This document shows positions 13,801-28,400 of a stretch of 64,000 bases of DNA, in pieces. The DNA comes from Berberis thunbergii. Its lineage: Eukaryota > Streptophyta > Magnoliopsida > Ranunculales > Berberidaceae. Location: contig QNQO01006964.1 in assembly GCA_003290165.1 (NCBI GenBank), positions 88,652-152,651 of the forward strand, read 5' to 3'. Under the pieces are notes generated by a model that was not told where the DNA came from, did no database searches, and saw nothing but the letters and a program-made list of their open reading frames with translations. Positions within the stretch are counted from its first letter, which is position 1. Every line of letters starts with the position of its first letter. Position numbers and translations under genes: made by a program.

Positions 13801-16800
13801 AATTCTAAAAAAAGAATAGGAGGAAATTGAGGGTTATGATGTATGTGGGTAATTAATTAGTATTATTTGTAATTTGGCCAAATACAATCAAGCCCATGGT
13901 TAGAGAGTTAGCTAAAGTAGGTTTAGGGTATTGTTTGCCAAAATGTTAGTTAGCTTATAAATAAGGCATACACTTAAAGATTATAGTTGGTGATTGATTG
14001 AATGAAATTATCTCTTACTTAGGACTTTATCGTAGTTCTAGTTTGGCTTTAGTTTTACTGTAGATCATCAATTAGTATCGGAGCCGAAGCGTTCTTTTTG
14101 TGTATGCCGACACAGACTAAATCTGACAAGTACATAGAACAAAAAGCTTGAAAGATGACTGAAAAAGAGAGATCTAAGGTGATTCAAGCCATGGAAGCAT
14201 GGAAGACATTGAAATATCTCTTAGATGCAGAGAGAGAGCAGGATAGTTGCCACAAAAAGGAAGAAGACCTCAAAAGAGTATAGAAGTGGCAAAACAAACT
14301 GCAGGGTTGCAACAATGGATTCAGAAGGAAATCGCCTCCTCCACAACCACCCCTCACACATCCCACTCTCTCCACCCTCCCCACCATTTTAGAAGGTTCC
14401 CTACCCCAACCATCCCACGCCCCTTTGTCGCCTCGTCCTCGTCCTCGCCCTGAAAATATCCTTGAATCCTTATGTCATCCCAACCCCGAAACAACCCACA
14501 CCAAGCATTGGGACAAGCAATTTTTACCATACTTCCGGCAATTGGTTGAATCCCAATTTCCTTCCACACTAGCAGCTTCCCACTTACCCTGATTTCCCAC
14601 CACAACACCTTAACCCTCCTCAGATTAATTAGATTGAATCCTATAATGAGGTGCCAACACGGTTTGGTGTATCTCCACGGTTATAGTTATTTGTTGTGCT
14701 GCAGACCCATCTGAGTTTCCACAGGAGAAAGACAGTGGGTGGAAGATCAACATAGAGTTCCTCAGGGGACATGTTCGACCTTCCTTGGGTCATGGTAAAG
14801 GACTTGGGCGAGGAGGAAATCCTCCATTTCACACCCTAATTTAGGCAATTCGACTTATAGTGGTGGTAATTTTGTTTAGAACGATCAGTTAGCATGACTG
14901 ATTGTTTTCATGGAAATGAGGCGAATACAAGATTTAAGTTGGATGTGCCTTCCTACGATGGGGTGGAACTTGGTGATGCCTTTATACATTGGTCCATGAA
15001 GATTGAACACATCCTTGACTTTAAAAATATGTGGGGTCTGAAGGCAGTACAATTAGTGGGTACCAAGGTTAAGGGAACTACAAATCTATGGTGGTAAGAA
15101 AAATGTGTTCATCATAACGCCATGCGCTTACCCCCCGTGAATAAATGGGATGACCTGCGCAAGTTGACGCATGCTACCTTTGTGCCTTTAGACTATGAGC
15201 GTGATCTTTTCGGTTGATTGATGGGAGTCACAAACGGAGGTCGGAGCACGGTTAATGACTATGCCACTGATATACACGTAATTATTACAAATTATATCCC
15301 TTAATTTATATATGTTAGTGTTTCAAGTAATATATTTTATTCTAATTATTTCATTTTTATGTTTTGTAGGAATCGGCGTGCGTGAACGATTAAACCGCAT
15401 TAAGGCGACAATTGGATAAAATGATTGATTTGGTGATCCTTGTGGTGGTACAAAAGAGTGTCCATGCCCAAGCCCATGCCTAAGCCCAAGCCCAGGAAGT
15501 AGAATTCTAAGCCCAATAACAGGAAAACCCTAATTAGGTATTCCCTTCCTGTTGCTATAAAATGGGGTCTCGATCACCAGCAAACGGAGGCTCCTTCCCA
15601 ATCTTTTCTTGTCTGCGCCATCACGTCCTCCATCCAGGCAGAGACATAGCTCCCTGTGTCTCTCGCCACTAACCAACCACCATCTCGCCACCGTCTTCGC
15701 CACCGCCACTAACCACCTTGTTCACGGTGCAACCGTCAACCAAAACATCCATCTCGCCACCTTCACCTCGTCACAGTCCTCTCTGTTCAGAACACAGCCG
15801 CCACCACTATCTCCCTCCATCTCTCTCATCGCCACCATCACGAACCGCCGAAGGAGACCACGCGACTCATCGCCACCGCGCGCGCGCACCTCTGCCGCGA
15901 AACAGGGAGCGCACCTCCCTGTTTCTCGTCCAACTCCTCGCTGCCGCCGCTGCTCCTCGTTTTCCTCTCGCTCCCTGTCTTTCCCTCCTCCACTTCTCTC
16001 TCTCTCTCGACCACCGCCGAAGGAGGCCACGCGCCAGCACCATCACCGCGAAACAGGGAGAGCACCTCCCTGTTTTGCGTCCATCTTCTCGGCTGTTTTC
16101 CCTGTTCTTTAACGTCCTCTCTTGATTCTTGCAGGTACAGGAGCGCTTGGGAGGCGAGGAAGCTCGCGAGGAGCGGAGAATCACAGCGGAACAGGCCGCG
16201 GCGAGCTGGAGACGAAGCTGAGTTGCAGAGCAGCGGAAACGCGCGGGAGCAACCGTTTTTCAAATCTGGAAAACGGTTGTGGCTATTGGCACCCCGGGAT
16301 TTTCTAAGAGCACCACAGCGCGATTTTAGCTCCGTTTTCTCGGGATTTGTGCGCGTACAGGAAGCGATGGGTTCCTCCTCGATTGATGCTGTGACCACCA
16401 CCACCATGAGCCACTAAACCCCCACGCAAGGTGAAAAGGTGAACTCCTAGATGTAACGCTCTAATTTAGTAATTGATTCGCTTTGAGTTTTCACGATGAA
16501 TAATGATGTTTAAGGATTCTCACTTTTATTTAATATAGAAATTTGTGTTGTTCTAGTGACAAGGATTTCATAGATTTCTTTGTAGATTATTGTTACTCCG
16601 GTGATTATCTTTACTTCTCCATATAAGCTTAGTCACGCTTTTCTTATGTGTGGAATGTTTAAGGATTAATTGATTCCGGTAGGTTAGTTATATGTGATCG
16701 TCATTTATTACAGTATTGTCTCCGGATATATCGTAACTTTAAGATATCACATATGACAAACCTTTGTGTTTTCTTAGAAGAAGTGAGATCTTAAATTCAT

Positions 16801-19391
16801 TTACATTAGGGTTTATTAATGATTAAAAGATTATTTTTCCGATTACGTCGTTTGGGATGTGAAACACGTAGTTGAGTCATCATAGCGAATCGATACTAAT
16901 TGGTGTGTGAAGTCTAGGAGGGATCCTTGGAACCTTGTGATTTTCTCAAACTTAGTTTTCTTTAAATTGAATTCAATTCCGTATTTTAAATTTGTTAGAA
17001 TTTATTTTAGTTGTGCATAGTTTGTCTTCCTTAACCTTATTTTGTAGATCGTTTTTCCTCGTGGGATCGACACCCCATTCTTTACTGCAATTGACCGCGT
17101 GTATTGTTTGGGCGTAATCAAATTTTGGCGCCGTTGCCGGGGAACAAGCGTCATTCTACAAAGAAGGTTTCGGGTATTATCTTTCTTGCTCATTTTTCAT
17201 TTTATTTTTTTTTAGGTTGTAGGTCCAGTTTAATTTTTATCTTTATCTTATTTTCATTTTATTTTATTTCCAAAAAAAAAAAAATTAAAAAAATTAAAAA
17301 TTAAAAAAAAAAAAAAAAAAAAAAAATTTGGAGGAGTGAGTTGGACTAGAGACCACTTAGGTTTGTGGGAGGAGATGACCCAAGCATTTTTTAATAGATA
17401 CTTTCCTCACCACAAAACCAACAGTCTAAAGAGACAGATTTCTACCTTCACCCAAAAGAATAGCGAGACATTATATCAAGTATGGGAAAGGTTCAAGGAT
17501 CTTTTGAACACATGTCCACACCATGGGTATGAGAGTTGGCGCGTAGTCAGCTATTTTTATGAGGGACTCACCAGTAGAGAGCGCCAATTTGTTGAGATGA
17601 TGTGTAATGGAGAGTTTTTGCAAAAAGACCCTGACGAGGCTATTGAGTACCTAAATGACTTAGCTGAAAAGGCTCACACTTGGACTGGTCCAAATGCTAC
17701 TGAGAGCACAGATAGAACACGTCCAGCTGGAGTTTACCAACTTAGGGAAGAGGATAGCCTTAGAGCCCAACTTGATAAAGTAACCAGGGAGTTAGAAGCA
17801 CTTAAGACCAAGGATGGTAAGCTCGCACATACTGTTGCCAGAGTTGAGCTACAGGACGCCTGTTTTATATGCGGGGGAGTTGAACACTTCGCACAGGATT
17901 GCCCAACCTTGACTGAGATGAGAGGGGTTTATGAGGAACAATGTAACACCTTAGGGATGTACAAGACGCCTTATTCACTATTCTCTAACACTTACAATTC
18001 TGGCTGGAGAGATCACCCTAACTTTGGCTGGAGGTCTGAGGCCGACCAACCTACACACCCACAAGCACAACCACCTAGGTCATACCCTGCACCTCCATAC
18101 AATGCACAATCTAACACAGGTTCCTTATCAGACACATTGCATGCATTTATAGAGGCACAAGGTAAAACTAATCACAAAATTGAGGTTGCATTGACACAGT
18201 TGGCAGAGGAGAACAAGGAGATCAGAAGCCAAATAACAAGGCTGGCAAGTTCATTAACAGTACAAGCTCAGGACCAATTTCAGTCACAGCCTCAACCAAA
18301 TTCGAAGGGCCAACTTATGGCACAAACCTCTACTTCAGACTCTCAGAATGTCATAGAGATTAATGCCATCACTACTCAGAGTGGTAAGACTTTAGATGTG
18401 TCAAGCTCGTCCACAACTATAAGCACCTCCCCATGTGCAAATGAGAGCATCCCTGAGGATGAGCCCAACAAGAACATTCCAGTTTCAATTCCTTTTCCTC
18501 AAGCACTACGACCTACTGGAAAGAAATCAAAAATGTATGGTGAGATTCTAGAACACTTGAACCAGATTAAAATTAACTCACCTTTGCCACATGTGTTTAA
18601 ACAGGTACCAACTTATGCGAGGGTCATCAAGGATCTATGCACTATCAAGAAGAAACATCAGGTGGTTGCTATCTTTGAATGGATTGATCCTCAACTTTTC
18701 AGGTTGTTGGTATACGATTCCTTCACCCTTTTGACTAATTTATATCATAGACTAGGTTGTGAGGTGCGTGTTCCATATGTTCTTCCTCGTCACTTCACAG
18801 TATATCTTTCATGAGGGAGAATATACGTCGGGCTGACGACGTTAAACCAAGCGCTCCTAGGAGGCAGCCTAGCCTTAGTTGTGTGTCTTTGCTGTTATTT
18901 TGGATTGATTTTCGAGTACCCTATTTAGTTGTGTTTCACTCATACTCGTTAGCTCCATAACAGTTTTGACTTACAACTTGCTTCTTTTTTGTTTTCTTTG
19001 TTAATGTCGAGTCTGCATTTTATCAATTTCTAATGAAAACTCCATGATTCTTATGTTTCTGAGCGTTCATTGGTGGAAGATTTCATCGAAATTGGTAAAA
19101 AGCTTCACCATGGTAATATCACTCTAACCCTCCTCTTTTCTTTTGCCCTGATTTGTCATGGTTATTATTTTATACATTGAGGACAATGTTTGGTTTAGGT
19201 TTGGGGGTGTGGTTTATTAGATTTTTTTATGCAATTTTCAAAAATCTTTGAGTTCAAAAGGTATTTTACATTTAAACCGAGTCATTTTTGTGTTCTACTC
19301 AATCTCCATTGAATACTTAGATGATTATGGTAATTGTGTAAAATCTTCTTGAAAATGCATTTGAAATCCGAACTCTTGGTGAATAAAAAAC

Positions 19392-19422
<31 letters not shown>

Positions 19423-22400
19423 TTTTGAGTTCTTTTAATTTTAGAGAATGATTTTGTTGCCTTTAATTTTGAGAAAACACATACTGACATGTGTCACATA
19501 GTTATATTAGTGGAAAACAGGATATTTGATATTATCTTTATGTTAGATGTATTTCGTGAGACTTTTCAACTCGACTATTCATGCACTATAAGCCAAGTCA
19601 CATGATTTGAAGTTGATTAGTGAGATATTGAACTAGAAAACCTTAGAATAATAGTGGAGACTTAACCCTTGTGCGTTTTGAGCCATTCTTTATTTCTTGA
19701 GGGTTATTAATTACACTCTGATTTTTCTTGAGTCTGCACTATTTCGTTGATGATCTCATTATTCTTGATTTTCTTATTGATTGCTTTAAGAATGACATAA
19801 AAATTGAATCTTTACACTAGAACTTCTTGCTTTATTTAGTTGAGATGTCCTAGTACTAACTAGAACTTATGAAGTGATATAGGCATTTCTTTCTTTAAAC
19901 CATTTTTAGCCTTTTAGCCTACCCAATAATAAATATCCATTTGCAGCCCTTTGAGACTTTAGATAGCCTTTTCTTTGTTATCCCCATTCCCAATACCTAC
20001 TCCAACCAAGGAGTAATACCTTTATTATTTTATCCTTACCCAATTTTGCTAAGAATGGATACGGTGAGATATATTTATGGAATGGGCAAATAAAAAAAAA
20101 AAAAAAAAAAAAGATATTTCATGCACCCTCTAAGTAAAAGTGTTGGATTGTATCCATTGGAAAAAGCATGTTAAAAAAAAAAAAAAATTGCGATTGAAGA
20201 AGAAAATAATGAAGAAAAAGTTAATGGTGTACAACATTGATTTGTTCTTCAATGCCCTATGTTTTGTTCAAGGGTGTATCCATTCTCAGATAATCTTTGT
20301 ATCCTTTTGTCCCTTATTGTTTGCCATAATCCAAGCCCCAATACAACCTAATAAAGACCTGATTGATCTTAAGTGAAAGTTAGCTTAATAGATGTGGAGA
20401 TTGAATAGGCAAGAACTATGGTGTTTGATTCAACATTCTCAAAAGTAATCAATATTCCGGTCCATGAGATCATATTCATTTCACTCCTTGAAAATTCCGT
20501 TCTTCATGATAATTATATGTGAGACGTTCGCATTTTCCATAATATATTCTTTTCCTCACATATAAACTGAGTGTCCAATCTCTGAGCGTTTCATTTCTGA
20601 GCGACATGAGAGAATTGTAGTCGAAACGTCTTTTCTAATGGTTATCTTGTCACATCTTTACTATGAGATGAAAAGTTATGTTGATAAGGCTCCTCACACA
20701 CACACTTCGAGTTGAGAATGATTATGAAATCCATTTAACCTTTAGATACTGTTAAATTATTGTACTCCATTGATATACTTTTGTGACAATATTAGTTTGT
20801 TGTTTTTCTTAATATAAAAGGGAGTGTTCATATGTTTTGCATTATGTTTTTAGAAAATAGATTTTGTTTTAATTGAGTCAGTAATGTTTGGGGGTAGCAT
20901 TTCTGGAAACCCTTACGAGACTATAACTCGTCCTCTAGAGGTAATCTAGAGGTTTAAAGCCTTGTTGCACGTTAAGGTAAGTGCAACCGTGATTCCTACG
21001 AAAGTGAGTTAGGATTTTATTCTTTATTTTGTTTTGCTCGAGGACTAGCAAAATATAGGTTTGGGGGTATTTGATATACACGTAATTATTACAAATTATA
21101 TCCCTTAATTTATATATGTTAGTGTTTCAAGTAATATATTTTATTCTAATTATTTCATTTTTATGTTTTTGTAGGAATCGGCGTGCGTGAACGATTAAAC
21201 CGCATTAAGGCGACAATTGGATAAAATGATTGATTTGGTGATCCTTGTGGTGGTACAAAAGAGTGTCCATGCCCAAGCCCATGCCTAAGCCCAAGCCCAG
21301 GAAGTAGAATTCTAAGCCCAATAACAGGAAAACCCTAATTAGGTATTCCCTTCCTGTTGCTATAAAATGGGGTCTCGATCACCAGCAAACGGAGCCTCCT
21401 TCCCAATCTTTTCTTGTCTGCGCCATCACGTCCTCCATCCAGGCAGAGACATAGCTCCCTGTGTCTCTCGCCACTAACCAACCACCATCTCGCCACCGTC
21501 TCGCCACCGCCACTAACCACCTTGTTCACGGTGCAACCGTCAACCAAAACATCCATCTCGCCACCTTCACCTCGTCACAGTCCTCTCTGTTCAGAACACA
21601 GCCGCCACCACTATCTCCCTCCATCTCTCTCATCGCCACCATCACGAACCGCCGAAGGAGACCACGCGACTCATCGCCACCGCGCGCGCGCACCTCTGCC
21701 GCGAAACAGGGAGCGCACCTCCCTGTTTCTCGTCCAACTCCTCGCTGCCGCCGCTGCTCCTCGTTTTCCTCTCGCTCCCTGTCTTTCCCTCCTCCACTTC
21801 TCTCTCTCTCTCGACCACCGCCGAAGGAGGCCACGCGCCAGCACCATCACCGCGAAACAGGGAGAGCACCTCCCTGTTTTGCGTCCATCTTCTCGGCTGT
21901 TTTCCCTGTTCTTTAACGTCCTCTCTTGATTCTTGCAGGTACAGGAGCGCTTGGGAGGCGAGGAAGCTCGCGAGGAGCGGAGAATCACGGCGGAACAGGC
22001 CGCGGCGAGCTGGAGACGAAGCTGAGTTGCAGAGCAGCGGAAACGCGCGGGAGCAACCGTTTTTCAAATCTGGAAAACGGTTGTGGCTATTGGCACCCCG
22101 GGATTTTCTAAGAGCACCACAGCGCGATTTTAGCTCCGTTTTCTCGGGATTTGTGCGCGTACAGGACGTGATGGGTTCCTCCTCGATTGATGCTGTGACC
22201 ACCACCACCATGAGCCACTAAACCCCCACGCAAGGTGAAGAGGTGAACTCCTAGATGTAACGCTCTAATTTAGTAATTGATTCGCTTTGAGTTTTCACGA
22301 TGAATAATGATGTTTAAGGATTCTCACTTTTATTTAATATAGAAATTTGTGTTGTTCTAGTGACAAGGATTTCATAGATTTCTTTGTAGATTATTGTTAC

Positions 22401-25400
22401 TCCGGTGATTATCTTTACTTCTCCATATAAGCTTAGTCACGCTTTTCTTATGTGTGGAATGTTTAAGGATTAATTGATTCCGGTAGGTTAGTTATATGTG
22501 ATCGTCATTTATTACGGTATTGTCTCCGGATATATCGTAACTTTAAGATATCACATATGACAAACCTTTGTGTTTTCTTAGAAGAAGTGAGATCTTAAAT
22601 TCATTTACATTAGGGTTTATTAATGATTAAAAGATTATTTTTCCGATTACGTCGTTTGGGATGTGAAACACGTAGTTGAGTCATCATAGCGAATCGATAC
22701 TAATTGGTGTGTGAAGTCTAGGAGGGATCCTTGGAACCTTGTGATTTTCTCAAACTTAGTTTTCTTTAAATTGAATTCAATTCCGTATTTTAAATTTGTT
22801 AGAATTTATTTAGTTGTGCATAGTTTGTCTTCCTTAACCTTATTTTGTAGATCGTTTTTCCTCGTGGGATCGACACCCCATTCTTTACTGCAATTGACCG
22901 CGTGTATTGTTTGGGCGTAATCAAATTTTGGCGCCGTTGCCGGGGAACAAGCGTCATTCTACAAAGAAGGTTTCGGGTATTATCTTTCTTGCTCATTTTT
23001 CATTTTATTTTTTTTAGGTTGTAGGTCCAGTTTAATTTTTATCTTTATCTTTATTTCATTTTATTTATTTCCAAAAAAAAAAAAATTAAAAAATTAAAAA
23101 TTAAAAAAAAAAAAAAAAAAAAAAATTTGGAGGAGTGAGTTGGACTAGAGACCACTTAGGTTTGTGGGAGGAGATGACCCAAGCATTTTTTAATAGATAC
23201 TTTCCTCACCACAAAACCAACAGTCTAAAGAGACAGATTTCTACCTTCACCCAAAAGAATAGCGAGACATTATATCAAGTATGGGAAAGGTTCAAGGATC
23301 TTTTGAACACATGTCCACACCATGGGTATGAGAGTTGGCGCGTAGTCAGCTATTTTTATGAGGGACTCACCAGTAGAGAGCGCCAATTTGTTGAGATGAT
23401 GTGTAATGGAGAGTTTTTGCAAAAAGACCCTGACGAGGCTATTGAGTACCTAAATGACTTAGCTGAAAAGGCTCACACTTGGACTGGTCCAAATGCTACT
23501 GAGAGCACAGATAGAACACGTCCAGCTGGAGTTTACCAACTTAGGGAAGAGGATAGCCTTAGAGCCCAACTTGATAAAGTAACCAGGGAGTTAGAAGCAC
23601 TTAAGACCAAGGATGGTAAGCTCGCACATACTGTTGCCAGAGTTGAGCTACAGGACGCCTGTTTTATATGCGGGGGAGTTGAACACTTCGCACAGGATTG
23701 CCCAACCTTGACTGAGATGAGAGGGGTTTATGAGGAACAATGTAACACCTTAGGGATGTACAAGACGCCTTATTCACTATTCTCTAACACTTACAATTCT
23801 GGCTGGAGAGATCACCCTAACTTTGGCTGGAGGTCTGAGGCCGACCAACCTACACACCCACAAGCACAACCACCTAGGTCATACCCTGCACCTCCATACA
23901 ATGCACAATCTAACACAGGTTCCTTATCAGACACATTGCATGCATTTATAGAGGCACAAGGTAAAACTAATCACAAAATTGAGGTTGCATTGACACAGTT
24001 GGCAGAGGAGAACAAGGAGATCAGAAGCCAAATAACAAGGCTGGCAAGTTCATTAACAGTACAAGCTCAGGACCAATTTCAGTCACAGCCTCAACCAAAT
24101 TCGAAGGGCCAACTTATGGCACAAACCTCTACTTCAGACTCTCAGAATGTCATAGAGATTAATGCCATCACTACTCAGAGTGGTAAGACTTTAGATGTGT
24201 CAAGCTCGTCCACAACTATAAGCACCTCCCCATGTGCAAATGAGAGCATCCCTGAGGATGAGCCCAACAAGAACATTCCAGTTTCAATTCCTTTTCCTCA
24301 AGCACTACGACCTACTGGAAAGAAATCAAAAATGTATGGTGAGATTCTAGAACACTTGAACCAGATTAAAATTAACTCACCTTTGCCACATGTGTTTAAA
24401 CAGGTACCAACTTATGCGAGGGTCATCAAGGATCTATGCACTATCAAGAAGAAACATCAGGTGGTTGCTATCTTTGAATGGATTGATCCTCAACTTTTCA
24501 GGTTGTTGGTATACGATTCCTTCACCCTTTTGACTAATTTATATCATAGACTAGGTTGTGAGGTGCGTGTTCCATATGTTCTTCCTCGTCACTTCACAGT
24601 ATATCTTTCATGAGGGAGAATATACGTCGGGCTGACGACGTTAAACCAAGCGCTCCTAGGAGGCAGCCTAGCCTTAGTTGTGTGTCTTTGCTGTTATTTT
24701 GGATTGATTTTCGAGTACCCTATTTAGTTGTGTTTCACTCATACTCGTTAGCTCCATAACAGTTTTGACTTACAACTTGCTTCTTTTTTGTTTTCTTTGT
24801 TAATGTCGAGTCTGCATTTTATCAATTTCTAATGAAAACTCCATGATTCTTATGTTTCTGAGCGTTCATTGGTGGAAGATTTCATCGAAATTGGTAAAAA
24901 GCTTCACCATGGTAATATCACTCTAACCCTCCTCTTTTCTTTTGCCCTGATTTGTCATGGTTATTATTTTATACATTGAGGACAATGTTTGGTTTAGGTT
25001 TGGGGGTGTGGTTTATTAGATTTTTTTTATGCAATTTTCAAAAATCTTTGAGTTCAAAAGGTATTTTACATTTAAACCGAGTCATTTTTGTGTTCTACTC
25101 AATCTCCATTGAATACTTAGATGATTATGGTAATTGTGTAAAATCTTCTTGAAAATGCATTTGAAATCCGAACTCTTGGTGAATAAAAAAACAAAAAACA
25201 AAAAAAAAAAAAAAAAAAAAAGAGGTTTTGAGTTCTTTTTAATTTTAGAGAATGATTTTGTTGCCTTTAATTTTGAGAAAACACATACTGACATGTGTCA
25301 CATAGTTATATTAGTGGAAAACAGGATATTTGATATTATCTTTATGTTAGATGTATTTCGTGAGACTTTTCAACTCGACTATTCATGCACTATAAGCCAA

Positions 25401-28400
25401 GTCACATGATTTGAAGTTGATTAGTGAGATATTGAACTAGAAAACCTTAGAATAATAGTGGAGACTTAACCCTTGTGCGTTTTGAGCCATTCTTTATTTC
25501 TTGAGGGTTATTAATTACACTCTGATTTTTCTTGAGTCTGCACTATTTCGTTGATGATCTCATTATTCTTGATTTTCTTATTGATTGCTTTAAGAATGAC
25601 ATAAAAATTGAATCTTTACACTAGAACTTCTTGCTTTATTTAGTTGAGATGTCCTAGTACTAACTAGAACTTATGAAGTGATATAGGCATTTCTTTCTTT
25701 AAACCATTTTTAGCCTTTTAGCCTACCCAATAATAAATATCCATTTGCAGCCCTTTGAGACTTTAGATAGCCTTTTCTTTGTTATCCCCATTCCCAATAC
25801 CTACTCCAACCAAGGAGTAATACCTTTATTATTTTATCCTTACCCAATTTTGCTAAGAATGGATACGGTGAGATATATTTATGGAATGGGCAAATAAAAA
25901 AAAAAAAAAAAAAAGATATTTCATGCACCCTCTAAGTAAAAGTGTTGGATTGTATCCATTGGAAAAAGCATGTTAAAAAAAAAAAAAAATTGCGATTGAA
26001 GAAGAAAATAATGAAGAAAAAGTTAATGGTGTACAACATTGATTTGTTCTTCAATGCCCTATGTTTTGTTCAAGGGTGTATCCATTCTCAGATAATCTTT
26101 GTATCCTTTTGTCCCTTATTGTTTGCCATAATCCAAGCCCCAATACAACCTAATAAAGACCTGATTGATCTTAAGTGAAAGTTAGCTTAATAGATGTGGA
26201 GATTGAATAGGCAAGAACTATGGTGTTTGATTCAACATTCTCAAAAGTAATCAATATTCCGGTCCATGAGATCATATTCATTTCACTCCTTGAAAATTCC
26301 GTTCTTCATGATAATTATATGTGAGACGTTCGCATTTTCCATAATATATTCTTTCCTCACATATAAACTGAGTGTCCAATCTCTGAGCGTTTCATTTCTG
26401 AGCGACATGAGAGAATTGTAGTCGAAACGTCTTTTCTAATGGTTATCTTGTCACATCTTTACTATGAGATGAAAAGTTATGTTGATAAGGCTCCTCACAC
26501 ACACACTTCGAGTTGAGAATGATTATGAAATCCATTTAACCTTTAGATACTGTTAAATTATTGTACTCCATTGATATACTTTTGTGACAATATTAGTTTG
26601 TTGTTTTTCTTAATATAAAAGGGAGTGTTCATATGTTTTGCATTATGTTTTTAGAAAATAGATTTTGTTTTAATTGAGTCAGTAATGTTTGGGGGTAGCA
26701 TTTCTGGAAACCCTTACGAGACTATAACTCGTCCTCTAGAGGTAATCTAGAGGTTTAAAGCCTTGTTGCACGTTAAGGTAAGTGCAACCGTGATTCCTAC
26801 GAAAGTGAGTTAGGATTTTATTCTTTATTTTGTTTTGCTCGAGGACTAGCAAAATATAGGTTTGGGGGTATTTGATATACACGTAATTATTACAAATTAT
26901 ATCCCTTAATTTATATATGTTAGTGTTTCAAGTAATATATTTTATTCTAATTATTTCATTTTTATGTTTTTGTAGGAATCGGCGTGCCGTGAACGATTAA
27001 ACCGCATTAAGGCGACAATTGGATAAAATGATTGATTTGGTGATCCTTGTGGTGGTACAAAAGAGTGTCCATGCCCAAGCCCATGCCTAAGCCCAAGCCC
27101 AGGAAGTAGAATTCTAAGCCCAATAACAGGAAAACCCTAATTAGGTATTCCCTTCCTGTTGCTATAAAATGGGGTCTCGATCACCAGCAAACGGAGGCTC
27201 CTTCCCAATCTTTTCTTGTCTGCGCCATCACGTCCTCCATCCAGGCAGAGACATAGCTCCCTGTGTCTCTCGCCACTAACCAACCACCATCTCGCCACCG
27301 TCTTCGCCACCGCCACTAACCACCTTGTTCACGGTGCAACCGTCAACCAAAACATCCATCTCGCCACCTTCACCTCGTCACAGTCCTCTCTGTTCAGAAC
27401 ACAGCCGCCACCACTATCTCCCTCCATCTCTCTCATCGCCACCATCACGAACCGCCGAAGGAGACCACGCGACTCATCGCCACCGCGCGCGCGCACCTCT
27501 GCCGCGAAACAGGGAGCGCACCTCCCTGTTTCTCGTCCAACTCCTCGCTGCCGCCGCTGCTCCTCGTTTTCCTCTCGCTCCCTGTCTTTCCCTCCTCCAC
27601 TTCTCTCTCTCTCTCGACCACCGCCGAAGGAGGCCACGCGCCAGCACCATCACCGCGAAACAGGGAGAGCACCTCCCTGTTTTGCGTCCATCTTCTCGGC
27701 TGTTTTCCCTGTTCTTTAACGTCCTCTCTTGATTCTTGCAGGTACAGGAGCGCTTGGGAGGCGAGGAAGCTCGCGAGGAGCGGAGAATCACAGCGGAACA
27801 GGCCGCGGCGAGCTGGAGACGAAGCTGAGTTGCAGAGCAGCGGGAAACGCGCGGGAGCAACCGTTTTTCAAATCTGGAAAACGGTTGTGGCTATTGGCAC
27901 CCCGGGATTTTCTAAGAGCACCACAGCGCGATTTTAGCTCCGTTTTCTCGGGATTTGTGCGCGTACAGGAAGCGATGGGTTCCTCCTCGATTGATGCTGT
28001 GACCACCACCACCATGAGCCACTAAACCCCCACGCAAGGTGAAAAGGTGAACTCCTAGATGTAACGCTCTAATTTAGTAATTGATTCGCTTTGAGTTTTC
28101 ACGATGAATAATGATGTTTAAGGATTCTCACTTTTATTTAATATAGAAATTTGTGTTGTTCTAGTGACAAGGATTTCATAGATTTCTTTGTAGATTATTG
28201 TTACTCCGGTGATTATCTTTACTTCTCCATATAAGCTTAGTCACGCTTTTCTTATGTGTGGAATGTTTAAGGATTAATTGATTCCGGTAGGTTAGTTATA
28301 TGTGATCGTCATTTATTACAGTATTGTCTCCGGATATATCGTAACTTTAAGATATCACATATGACAAACCTTTGTGTTTTCTTAGAAGAAGTGAGATCTT

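Larger units (their letters stand above)
15268..17120 (+). repeat. LTR 1 of the array (1853 bp)
   Basis: TG...CA borders. Contains a TATA box (CTATAAAAT at 15555-15563), then a GC- and CT-rich leader (about 15590-16420) unlike the AT-rich rest. Against LTR 3 I see only single-base indels (a T-run near 15362, one C near 15380, one G near 16229). Confidence 0.9.

Noticed and set aside
14247..14608. Open frames on both strands at 14.2-14.6 kb
   Set aside because: They lie between the old element's primer site and its gag relic, have no domain and are Ser/Pro or Trp/Gly biased by composition.
15609..16407. Open frames of 135-189 codons on both strands of each LTR
   Set aside because: They arise in a GC/CT-rich leader, overlap each other antisense, match no family, and a one-base change in LTR 2 alters the plus frame. 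Described as an LTR property, not as genes.
17336..17377. GTG as start codon of gag
   Set aside because: Plant nuclear genes do not normally start at GTG. The frame simply opens after an A-run; the first ATG is 13 codons in, or entry is by splicing.
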